Made by a program: the position numbers and the translations under genes. Below are positions 14,925-28,600 of a stretch of 60,000 nt of DNA, piece after piece. Origin of the DNA: Liolophura sinensis (taxonomy: Eukaryota; Mollusca; Polyplacophora; Chitonida; Chitonidae); the NCBI RefSeq assembly GCF_032854445.1, contig NC_088304.1, forward strand, positions 19,419,704 through 19,479,703, given 5' to 3'. The notes below the pieces were generated by a model. It saw only the letters and a list, made by a program, of their open reading frames with translations. It searched no databases and was not told the origin of the DNA. Numbering within the stretch: position 1 is the first letter of the stretch; every line of letters begins with the position of its first letter.

Positions 14925-17900
14925 ATTGCTTGACGGGACGTTCTAATCGTATTTATTCCATTGCATTACATGACATTCTAATCGTATACAATTTATTGAG
15001 GGACGGACGTGTTTATCATATCTATTCTGTTGCATGACGGGACGTTCTAATCGTAAGCATTCTATTGACTGACGGTGCCTTTTAACCGTTAACATTCTAT
15101 TGCATTACGGGACATTCCAATCGTATACATTCTATTGCATTAGGGGATATTCTAATAGTATACATTCCATTGCATGACGTGGCGTTTCTAATCATAGACG
15201 TTCTATTGCATGACGGGGTGTTCTAATCGTATACAGTCCACTGCATGACGGGAAGATCTAATCGTATACATTCTATTTTATGACAGGACGTTCTAATGGT
15301 ATACATTCCCTTAATTCTACTGAATGAGGGTACGTTCTAATCGTGTGCGTTCTATTGCATGACGAGACGTTCTAATCGTCTACATTCTATTGTATGGTGG
15401 GGCCTTCTAATGGTATACATTCTTTTGCATGACGGGGCGTTCTATTCGCACACAGTCTAATGGACAAACGGGGCGTTCTAATCGTATAAATTTTATTGCT
15501 TGACGGGACGTTCTAATTATATGCATTCCAATGCATGACGGTACGTTCTAATCGTATACTTTCTATTGCATGACAGGGGGTTCTAATGGTATACGTTCTA
15601 CTGTATGACGGGGCGTTCTAATCAAATATATTGTACGGCATGACGGGGCCGTTCTAATCGTTTACATTCTATTGCATGACGGGGCGTTATAACTGTTTAC
15701 ATCCTACTAAATGACGGAACGTTCTAATCGTTTATATTCTGTTGCATGACGGGACATTCTAATCGTATACATTCTGTTGCATGACTGGTGGTTCTAATCG
15801 TGTATATTCTATTGCATGACGGAACTATCTTATTGTATACATTCTATTGCATGACGGGACGTTGAAATCGTATGCATTCTATCGCATGACAGGACGTTCT
15901 AATGGTAGACAGTCTTTTGCATGACGGGGCCTACTAATCGTATAGAATCTATTGCATGACGGGGCGGTCTGTTCGTATACATTTAATTGCCTTACTGGGC
16001 ACTCTAATCGTATAAATTCGCTTGCTCGACGGACGTTCTAATTATATGCATTTTTATTGAATGACTTGACGTTCTAATCGTATAAATTGTATGGCATGAC
16101 AGGACGATCTAATCGTATACATTCTATTGCATGACGGGACATTTCTAATCGTATCCATTCTCTTGCATGACAGGATGTTCTAATCCTATTCATTATATTG
16201 CATGACGGGACATTCTAATCGTATACATTGTATTACATTACGGGACATTCTAATGGCATACATTGTTTTGAATTACGGGGACGTTCCAATCGTATACATT
16301 CTCTTGCATGACAGGACGTTCTAATCGTATACATTGCATTGCAGGACTGGGCGTTCTTATCGTATACATTGTATTCCATGACAAGACCTTCTAATCATAT
16401 ACATTCTATCGCATGACAAGGCGTTTTAATCGTGTGCACTGTATTGCATGGCGGGACGTTCTAATCGCGCATACATTCTATTGCATAACGGGACGTTCTA
16501 ATCGTATACATTCTTTTGCAGGACGGGACGTTATAATCGAATACATTGTATTACATTACGGGACATTCTAATCGTACGCAATCTATTGCATGACGGGACG
16601 TTCTAATCGTATACATTCTCTTGCATGACAGGACGTTCTAATCGTATACATTGTATTGCACGACGGGGCGTTCTAATACTTTACATTCTGTCACATGACG
16701 GGACATTCTAATCGTATACATTGTATTGATTGACGGTGCGTTTTAATCGTCCACACTCTGTTGGATGACAGGACGTTCCAATCACATACATTCTATTCCA
16801 TGACGAGATGTTCTAATCGTATACATTCTCTTGCATGACGGGACGTTCTAATAATATACATTGTATTACATTACGGGACATTCTAATCGTATACAATGTC
16901 TTGCATGACGGGACGTTCTAATCGTATACATTGTATTACATTACGGGACATTCTAATCGTATACATTGTTTTGCATGACAGGACGTTCTAATCGTATACA
17001 TTCTCTTGCATGACAGGACGTTCTAATCCTTTACTTTGTATTGCCTGACGGGACGTTCTGATCGCACACATTCTATTAGATATTGGGGCTTTCTAATCGT
17101 ATACATTCTATTGCATGTCGGCACGTTCTGATCGTATACATTCTATTGCATGACGGAACGTTCTAATTATATCTATTCTGATGCACGACGAGAGGTTCTA
17201 ATCGTGTACATTCTATTGCATAATGGGACGTTCTAATCGTATACATTCTATTCCATGATGGGACGTTATAATCTTATACATCCTATTGCATGACGGGACG
17301 TTCTAATCGTATTCATTCTATTCCACGACGGGACGTTCTAATCATATACATTCTATTGCATGACGGCACGTTCTAATCTTATTTCATGAGATGACATTTT
17401 AATCGTATACATTTTATTACATGATGGGACGTTCTAATCGTATGCATTCTATTGCATGACGGGACCTTCTAATCGTATTCTTTCTATTCCACGACGAGAC
17501 GTTCTAATTGTATACACTACATTGCATGACAACACGTTCTAAACTTATTGCATGCCATGACATTCTAATAGTATACATTTTATTACATGACGGGAAGCTC
17601 TAATTGCACATGTTCTATTGCATAATGGGGCTTTCTACTCGTATACATTCTATTGCATGACGACACGTTCTAATCGTATACATTCTATTCCACGACGGGG
17701 CGTTCAAATCCTATACATTCTATTGCATAATGGGACGTTCTAATTGTATACATTCTATTGCATGACGAAATGTTGTAATCGTATACGTTCTCTTGCATGA
17801 CGGGACGTTCTTATCGTATACATTCTTTTGCATGACGGGACGTTCTAATCGTATACATTCTATTGCATGACGGAATCTTCTAATCGTATACAATCTATTG

Positions 17901-19455
17901 CACGACGGGACGTTCTAATTGTATCTATTCTGCTACACGACGAGAGGTTCTAATGGTGTATATTTTATTGCCTGAAGGGACGTTCTAATCGCATACATTC
18001 TATTGCATAAAGGGACATTCTAATCGTATACTTTCCATTGCATGACGGAACGTTCTAATCGTATACATTCTATCGCATGACGGCACCTTCTAATCGTATT
18101 CATTCAATTCCACGACGGGACGTTGTAATCGTATACATTCTATTGCATAATGGGACGTTCTAATCGTATGCATTCTATTGCATGACGGGACGTTCTAATC
18201 GTATACATTCCATTGCATGACAGCACGTTCTAGTCTTATTGCATGACTTGACATTTTAATCGTATTCCTTTTTTATACATGAAGGGACGTTCTAATCGCA
18301 CACATTCTATTGCATAATGATGCTTTTTACTCTTATATATTCTATTGCATGACAGCACGTTCTAATCGTATTCATTTTATTCCACGACGGGACGTTCAAA
18401 TCGTATACATTCTATTACATAATTTGACGTTCTAATCGTATACATCCTATTGCATGACGGCACGTTCTAATCGTATACATTCTATTTTACGACGGGAAGT
18501 TCAAATCGTATACATTCTATTGCCTAATGGGACGTTCCAATTGTTTACATTCTATTGCATAACTGAACGTTCTAATCGTATACGTTCTATTGCATGACGG
18601 GACTTTCTTATCGTATACATTCTATTGCATGACGGAATGTTCTAATCGTATACAATCTATGGCGTGATGGGACGTTCTAATTGTATTCATTCTATTCCAC
18701 GACGGGACGTTCTGATCGTATACAAACTATTGCATAATGGGACGTTCTAATCGTATGCATTTTATTCCGTTACGGAACATTCTAATCGTATACAATCTAT
18801 TGTATGACGGGACGTTGTAATCGTATTGCATAACAGGACGTTGTAATCGTAATGTATGACGGGACAATCCATTCGTATTGCATGACTGGACTTGCATGAC
18901 GGGACATTCTAATTGTATTGCATGACAAGACTTTTTGCATAACGAGACGTTCTAATCGTTTAGCATGAGGGGACGTTGTAATCACATTGAATAACAGGAC
19001 GTTGTAATTGTACTGCATAACGTGACATTCCAATCGTATTGCATGACGGGACTTGCATGACGGGACTTGCATGACGGGACATTCTAATCATATTGCATGA
19101 CGGGACTTGAATAACGGGGCTCGCATGACGGGACGTTCTAATCTTATTGCATGACGGGACATTTTAATCGTATACATTCTAATGCATGACGGGGCCTTCT
19201 AATCGGATACATTATATTGCCCGACGGGGCGTTCTAATAGTACACATTCTATTGCACGACGGGACGTTTTAATCGTATACATTGTATTGCATGACGGGAC
19301 GTTCTAATCATATCCATTCTATTGCATAATTGGACGTTCTAAGAGTATATATTCTATTGCATGACGGAATGTTCTAATTGTATGCATTCCATTGCATGAC
19401 GGGACATCTAATTGTATTCATTCTATTGCATTACAGGACGTTCTAATCGTATACA
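14925..19455. repeat. Higher-order satellite repeat, copy C (~4.53 kb)
   Basis: Third copy; ATTGCTTGACGGG at 14925 and TGTTTATCAT at 15010, 4550 bp after copy B. Correspondence with A and B ends at about 19455, where the expected ATTGCTTG landmark is replaced by different monomers (CAATCTATTGCATAACGG). Confidence 0.88.
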
Positions 19456-22400
19456 ATCTATTGCATAACGGGACGTTCTAATCGTATCCACTCTGTTGTA
19501 TGACGGGACGTTCTAATCCTATACATTTTAATGCATGACGGGACGTTCTACTCGTATATATTCTCTTGCATGACAGGTCGCTGTAATAGTATACATTGTG
19601 TTGCACGACGGGGCGTTGTAATAGTTTACATTCTATCGCAGGAAGGGACGTTCTAATCGTATACATTCTATTGACTGACGGTGCGTTTGAATTGTCTACA
19701 CTCCATTGCATGGCGGGACGTTCTAAACGTATACATTCTATTGCATGACGGGACGTTCTAATCGCATTCATTCTCTTGCATGACGGAACGTTCTAATCGT
19801 ATGCATTCTTTTGCATGACGGCACGTTCTAATCGTATACATTGTATTACATTACGGAACATTCTAATCGTATACAATGTCTTGCATGACAGGGCGATCTA
19901 ATCTTATACATCGTATTACATTACGGGACATTCAAATCGTATACATTGTTTTCCAAGACGGAAATTTCTAATCGTATACATTCTCTTGCATGATAGGACG
20001 TTCTAATCATTTACATTGTATTGCATGACGGGACGTTCTGATCGCACACATTCAATTGCATCATGGGGATTTCTAATCGTATAAATTCTATTGCATGACG
20101 GCACGTTCTAATCGTATACATTCTATTCCACGACGTTCAAATCTTATACATTCTATTGCATAATTGGACGTTCTAATCGAGTACATTCTATTGCATGACG
20201 GAACGTTCTTATCGTATACGTTCTTTTGCATCATGGGACCTTCTTATCGTATACAATCTAATGCATGACGGGACGTTCTAATTATATCTATTCTGTTTCA
20301 CGACAAGAGGTTCTAATCGAGTCCATTCTATTGCATGATGGGACGTTCTAATCGTATACATTCTATTGCATGATGGGATTTTCTAATTGTATACATTCTA
20401 TTGCATTACGGGACATTCCAATCGTATTCATTCTATTCCAAGAAGGGACGTTCTAATCGTATACATTCTATTGCATGACGGCACGTTCTAATCTTATTTC
20501 ATGACATGACATTCTAATCGTATACATTTTATTACATGACGGGACGCTTTAATCGCATACATCCATTTGCATAATGGGACGTTCTATTTGAATACATTCT
20601 ATTCCATTACGGAACGTTCTAATCGTATACGTTCTAGTGCATGACGGGACGTTCTAATCGTATACATTCTTTTCCATGACGGGATGTTCTAATTGTATAC
20701 ATTCTATTGCATAATGAAACATTCTTATCGGATACATTCAATCGCATGACGGCACGTTCTAATGATCTTCATTCTTTTCCACAACGGAACGTTCTAACCG
20801 TATACATTCTATTCCATAATGGGACGTTCTAATCGTATGCATTTTAATCCATGACGGAACATTCTATTCTTATACATTCCATTGCATGATGGGACGTTCT
20901 AGTCGTATACATTATATTGCATGACGGTACGTTCTAATCTTATATCATGACATGACATTCAAATCGTATACATTTTTTTAGATGACGGAACGTTCTCATC
21001 GCACACATTCTATTGCATAATGGGGCTTTCTAATCGTATATATTCTAATGCATGACGGCACGTTCTAATCGTATACATTCTATGCCACGACGGGATGTTC
21101 AATCGTATACATTCTGTTGCATAATGGGACGTTCTAATCGTATACATTCTATGGCATGACGGGACGTTCTAATCGTAAACGTTCTACTGCATGAGGGGAC
21201 GTTCTTATCGTGTACATTGTGTTGCATGACTTAATGTTCTAATTGTATATAATCTATTGCATGACGGGACGTTCTAATTGTATCTATTCTGTTGCACGAC
21301 AAGAGGTTCCAATCGAGTACATTTTTTTGCATAATTGGATGTTCTAATCGTTTACTTTCTATTGCATGACGGAACGTTCTAATCGTATACATTATAATGC
21401 ATGACGGGACGTTCTAATCGTATACATTCTATTGCAAAATATGACGTTCTAATTTTATGCATTTTATTGCATGACGGAACATTTTAATCGTATACATTTT
21501 ATTGCATGACGGGACGTTCTAATCGTATGCATTTTAGTGCATGATGGAACATTCTAATCGTATACATTCTACTGCATGACGGGTCTTTCTAATCGTAATC
21601 ATTCCATTGCATGACAGGACGTTCTAATCGTATACAATTTATTGAGGGACGGGACGTGCTAATCATATCTATTCTGTTGCATGATGGGACGTTCTAATCG
21701 TAAGCATTCTATTGACTGACGGTGCCTTTTAATCGTTTACATTCTACTGCATGACGACACGTTCTAATCGTATACATTCCATTCCACGACGGGACGTTCA
21801 AATCGTATACATTCTATTGCATAATGGGACGTTCTAATCGTATACATTCTATTGCATGACGGAATGTTGTAATCGTGTAGGTTCTCTTGCATGACGTGAC
21901 ATTCTTATCGTATACATTCTTTTGCATGACGGGAATTTCTTATCGTATACATTCTATTGCATGACGAAATGTTCTAATAGTATACATTCTATTGCATGAC
22001 GGGACGTTCGAATTGTATCTATTCTGTTGCACGACTAGAGGTTCTAATCGTGTACATTCTTTTGCATGATGGGACGTTCTTATCGCATACATTCTATGGC
22101 ATAATGGGACGTTCTAATCGTATACATTCCATTAAATGACGAAACGTTTTAATCGTATACATTCTATCGCATGACGGCACGTTCTAATCGTATTCATTCA
22201 ATTCCACGACGGGGCGTTCTAATCGTATACATTCTATTGCATAATGGGATTTTCTAATCGTATGCATTTTATTCCATGACGGAACATTCTAATCGTATAC
22301 ATTCCATTTCATGACGGCTCGTTCTTATCTTATTGCATGACATGACATTCTAATCGTATACATTTTTTTACATGAAGGGAGGTTCTAATCGCACACATTC

Positions 22401-22728
22401 TATTGCATACTGGGGCTTTCTACTCATATACATTCTATTGCATGACAGCACGTTCTAATCGTATACATTTTATTCCACGACGGGACGTTCAAATCGCATA
22501 CATTCTATTGCATAATGGGACGTTCTAATCGTATACATTCTTTTGCATGACGGTACGTTCTAATCGTATACATTCTATTCCACGACGGGACGTTCAAATC
22601 GTATACATTCTATTGCATAATGGGACGTTCTAATCGTTTACATTCTATTGCATAACGGGACTTTCTTATCGTATACATTCTATTGCATGACGGAATGTTC
22701 TAATCGTATACAATCTATGGCACGACAG

Positions 22729-22993
22729 GGCCTCCGTGGCCCAGTCGGTTAGCGCGCTAGCGCAACGTAATGACCCAGGAGCCTCTCACCAATGCGGTCG
22801 CTATGAGTTCAAGTCCAGCTCATGCTGGCTTCCTCTCCGGCCGTAAGTGGGAATTTCTGCCAGCAACCTGCGGATGGTCGTGGGTTTCCCCCGGACTCTG
22901 CCTGGTTTCCACCCACCATAATGCTGGCCGCCGTCGTATAAGTGAAATATTCTTGAGTACGGCGTAAAACACCAATCAAAAAAAAAAAAATAA
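22729..22993 (+). mobile_element. Full-length tRNA-derived SINE inserted in the satellite
   Basis: The element starts GGCCTCCGTGGCCCAGTCGG. The tRNA-like head contains an A-box-like TGGCCCAGTCGG and a B-box-like GAGTTCAAGTCC. The body ends GAGTACGGCGTAAAACACC followed by AATC and an A run. It is flanked by near-identical satellite words AATCTATGGCAYGAC on both sides, consistent with a target-site duplication. Reading frames on both strands here are by-products of the SINE. Confidence 0.92.
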
Positions 22994-23099
22994 TAATCTA
23001 TGGCATGACTGGACGTTGTGATCGTATACAATCTATTGCATAATGGGACGTTCTAATCGTATGCATTTTATTCCATTACGGAACATTCTAATCGTATAC

Positions 23100-25640
23100 A
23101 TTCTATTCTATGACGGGACGTTGTAATCGTATTGTATGACGGGACAGTCCATTCGTTATGCATGACGGGACTTGCATAACGGGACGTTCTAATCCTTTTG
23201 CATGACGGGACTTGCATGACGGGACATTCTAAACGTATTGCATGACAGGACTTTTTGCATAACGACACGTTCTAATAATATTGCTTGACGGTACGTTCTG
23301 ATCGTTTAGCTTGAAGGGACGTTGTAATCACATTGCATAACAGAATGTTGTAATCGTACTGCATGACGTGACAGTCCAGTCGTATTGCATGACGGGACTT
23401 GCATGACGGGACTTGCATGACGGGACATTCTAATCATATTGCATGACGGGCCTTCCATAACGGGGCTCGCATGACGGGACGTTCTAATCTTATTGCATGA
23501 CGGGACATTCTAATCGTATACATTCTGTTGCATGACGGGGCCTTCTAATCGTATACATTCTATTGCCCGACGGGGCGTTCTAATCGTATACATTCTATTG
23601 CACGACGGGGCGTTCTAATCGTATACATTGTATTGCATGACGGGACGTTCTAATCGTATATATTATCATGCATGACAGGACTCTCTAATAGTATACATTG
23701 TGTTGCACGACGGGACGTTCTAATAGTTTACATTCTATCGCATGACGTGACGTTCTAATCGTATACATTCTATTGATTGACGGTGCTTTTTAATTGTCCA
23801 CACTCCATTAAATGGCGGGACGTTCTAATCGCATACATTCTATTGCATGACGGGACGTTCTAATGGTATATATTCTCTTGCATGAGAGGACGGTCTAATC
23901 GTATACAATCTATTGCATGATGGGACGTTCTAATCGCATTCATTCTATTGCATGATGGGACGTTCTAATTGTATACATTGTATTACATTACGGGATATTC
24001 TAATGATATACATTGTTTTGCATATCTGGAAGTTCTAATCGTATACATTCTCTTGGATGAGAGGACGTTCTAATCATAAACATTCTATCGCATGACAGGG
24101 CATTTTAATCGTGTACATTCTATACATTGTATTGCATGACGGAACGTTCTAATCGTATGCATTCTATTGCATGACGGCACGTTCTAATCGTATACATTGT
24201 ATTACATTACGGGACATTCTAATCGTATACAATGTCTTGCATGACAGGGCGTTCTAACCGTATACATCGTATTACATTACGGGACATTCTAATCGTACAC
24301 ATTGTTTTGCATGACTGAACGTTCTAATCTTATACATTCTATTGCATGACGGGACGTTCTAATCGTATACATTCTATTGTATGACGGGACGTTTTAATCG
24401 TATTGTATGACGGGACAATCCATTCGTTAAGCATGACGGGACTTGCATAACGGGACGTTCTAATCCTATTGCATGACGGGACTTGCATGACGGGACATTC
24501 TAATCGTATTGCATGACAGGATCTTTTGCATAACGACACGTTCTAATAATATTGCTTGACGGTACGTTCTGATCGTTTAGCATGAAGGGACGTTGTAATC
24601 ACATTGAATAACAGAACGTTGTAATCGTACTGCATGACGTGACAGTCCAATCGTATTGCATGACGGGACTTGCATGACGGGACTTGTATGACGGGACATT
24701 CTAATCATATTGCATGACGGGACTTGCCTATCGTCGCTCGCATGGCGGGACGTTCTAATCTTACTGCATGACGGGACATTCTAATCGTATACATTCTATT
24801 GCATGACGGGGCCTTCTAATCGTATACATTCTATTGCCCGACGGGGCGATCTAATCGTATACATTCTATTGCACGACGGGGCGTTCTAATCGTATACATT
24901 GTATTGCATGACGGGACGTTCTTATCGTATATATTGTCATGCATGACAGGACGCTCTAATAGTATACATTGTGTTGCACGCCGGGGCGTTCTAATAGTTT
25001 ACATTCTATCGCATGACGTGACGTTCTAATCGTATACATTTTATTGATTGACGGTGCTTTTTACTTGTCCACACTCCATTAAATGGCGGGACGTTCTAAT
25101 TGCATACATTCTATTGCATGACGGAACGTTCTAATGGTATATATTCTCTTCCATGACGGGACGTTCTAATCGTATGCAATCTATTGAGTGATTGGACGTT
25201 CTAATCGCATTCATTCTATTGCATGACGGGACGTTCTAATCGTATACATTGTATTACATTACGGGATATTCTAATGATATGCATTGTTTTGCATATCGGG
25301 AAGTTCTAATCGTATACATTTTCTTGCATGAGAGGACGTTCTAATCATAAACATTCTATCGCATGACAGGGCATTTTAATCGTGTACATTCTATACATTG
25401 TATTGCATGACGGAACGTTCTAATCGTATGCATTCTATTGCATGACGGCACGTTCTAATCGTATACATTGTATTACATTACGGGACATTCTAATCGTATA
25501 CAATGTCTTGCATAACGGGGCGTTCTAATCGTATACATCGTATTACATTACGGGACATTCTAATCGTCTACATTGTTTTGCATGACGGGACGTTCTAATC
25601 GTATACAATCTATTGCATGACGGGACGTTCTAATCGTATA
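23100..25640. repeat. Two ~1.27-kb satellite higher-order units, with a partial third at 27560-28270
   Basis: The landmark TCATGCATGACAGG occurs at 23666 and 24937 (spacing 1271 bp) and again at 27708. In each case it is preceded by the shortened-monomer block and followed by the same series of variants. These copies are clearly more diverged from each other than the 4.54-kb copies A-C. Confidence 0.75.
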
Positions 25641-28600
25641 CATTCTCTTGCATGACGGAACGCTCTAATCGTATGCACTCTTTTGCATGACGGCACGTTC
25701 TTATCGTAAACATTGTATTACATTACGGGACATTCTAATCGTATACAATGTCTTGCATGACAGGGCGTTGTAATCGTATACATCGTATTACATTACGGGA
25801 CATTCTAATCGTTTACATTGTTTTGCATGACGGGACGTTCTAATCTTATACATTCTCTTGCTTGACAGGACGTTCTAATCATTTACATTGTATTACCTGA
25901 CGGGACGTTCTGATCGCTCACAGTCTATTGCATCATGGGGCTTTCTAATCGTATACATTCTACTGCATGACAGCACGTTCTAATCGTATACATTCTATTC
26001 CACGACGTTCAAATCTTATACATTCTATTGCATAATTGGACGTTCTAATCGAGTACATTCTATTGCATGACGGAACGTTCTTATCGTATACGTTCTATTA
26101 CCTCACGGGACCTTCTTATCGTATACAATCTATTGCATCACGGGACGTTCTAATTATATCTATTCTGTTTCACGAAGAGAGGTTCTAATCGAGTAAATTC
26201 TATTCCATGAAGGGACGTTCTAATCGTATACATTCTATTGCATTATGGGATTTTCTAATCGTATACATTCTATTGCATGACGGGAAATTCCAATCGTATT
26301 CATTCTATTCCACGAAGGGACGTTCTAATCGTATACATTCTATTGCATGACGCCACGTTCTAATCTTATTTCATGACATGACATTCTAATCGTATAGATT
26401 TTATTACATGACGGGACGCTCTAATCGCATACATCCACTTGCATAATGGGACGTTCTATTTGTATACATTCTATTGCATTACAAAACGTTCTAATCGTAT
26501 ACGTTCTAGTGCATGACGGGACGTTCTAATCATATACATTCTTTTGCATGACGAGACGTTCCAATTGCATCTATTCTGTTGCACAACGAAAGGTTCTAAT
26601 CGTGTACATTATATTGCATTATGGGACGTTCTAATTGTATACATTCTATAGCATAATTGGACATTCTAATCGTATACATTCCTTCGCATGACTGCACGTT
26701 CTAATCATCTTCATTCTACTCCACAACTGAATTCTAATCGCATACATTCTATTGCATAATGGGACGTTCTATTCGTATACAATCTATTGCATGACCGAAC
26801 GTTCTAATCGTATACATTCTATCCCATGACGGCACGTTATAATCGTATTCATTCAATTCCACGACGGGGCGTTCTAATCGTATACATTCTATTGCATAAT
26901 GGGATTTTCTAATCGTATGCATTTTATTCCTTGACGGAACATTCTAATCGTATACATTCCATTTCATGACGGCACGTTCTAATCTTATTGCATGACATGA
27001 CATTCTAATCATATACATTTTTTTACATGAAGGGACGTTCTAATCGCACACATTCTATTGCATACTGGGGCTTTCTACTCGTATACATTCTATTGCATGA
27101 CAGCACGTTCTAATCGTATACATTTTTTTCCTCGACGGGACGTTCAAATTGTATACATTCTATTGCATAATGGGACGTTCTAATCGTATACATTCTTTTG
27201 CATGACGGCACGTTCTAATCGTATACATTCTATTCCACGACGAGACGTTCAAATCGTATACATTCCATTGCATAATGGGACGTTCTAATCGTTTACATTC
27301 TATTGCATGACTGAACGTTTTAATCGTATACGTTCTATTGCATAGCGGGACTTTCTTATCGTATACATTCTATTGCATGACGGAATGTTCTAATCGTATA
27401 CAATCTATGGCATGACAGGACGTTCTAATTGTATTAACTCTATGCCACGACGGGACGTTGTCATCGTATACATTCTATTGCATAATGGGACGTCCTAATC
27501 GTATGCATTTTATTTCATTACCGAACATTCTAATCGTATACATTCTATTGTATGACAGGACGTTGTAATCGTATTGTATGACGGGACAATCCATTCGTTA
27601 TGCATGACGGGACTTGCATAACGGGACGTTCTAATCTTATTGCATGACGGGACATTCTAATCGTATACATTCTATTGCATGACGGGACGTTCTAATCGTA
27701 TATATTGTCATGCATGACAGGACTCTCTAATAGTATACATTGTGTTGCACGACGGGGCGTTCTAATAGTTTACATTCTATCGCATGACGTGACGTTCTAA
27801 TCATATACATTCTATTGATTGACGGTGCGTTTTAAATGTCCACACTCCATTAAATGGTGGGACGTTTTAATAGCATACATTCTGTTGCATGACGGGACGT
27901 TCTAATGGTATATATTCTCTTGCATGACGGGACGTTCTAATCGTATACAATCTATTGCATAATGGGACGTTCTAATCGCATTCATTCTATTGCATGCCGG
28001 GACGTTCTAATCGTATACATTGTATTACATTACGGGATATTCTAATGGTATACATTGTTTTGCATATCGGGAAGTTCTAATCGTATACATTCTCTTGCAG
28101 GAGAGGACGTTCTAATCATAAACTATTCTATTCTATTGCATAACGGCACGTTCTAATCGTATACATTGTATTACATTACGGGACATTCTAATCGTATACA
28201 ATGTCTTGCATGACGGGGCGTTCTAATCGTATACATCGTATTACATAACGGGATATTCTAATCGTATACATTGTTTTGCATGACGGGACGTTCTAATCGT
28301 ATACATTCTCTTGCATGACAGGACGTTTTAATCCTATGCTTTCTATTGCATGACGGGACCTTCTAATCGTATACATTCCATTTCATGACGGCACGTTCTA
28401 ATCTTATTTGCATGACATGACATTCTAATCGTATACATTTTTTTACACAAAGGGACGTTCTAATCGCACACATTCTATTGCATACTGGGGCTTTCTTCTC
28501 GTATACATTTTATTGCATGACAGCACGTTCTATTCGTATACATTCTTTTGCAGGACGGGACGTTCTAATCGAATACATTGTATTACATTACGGGATATTC

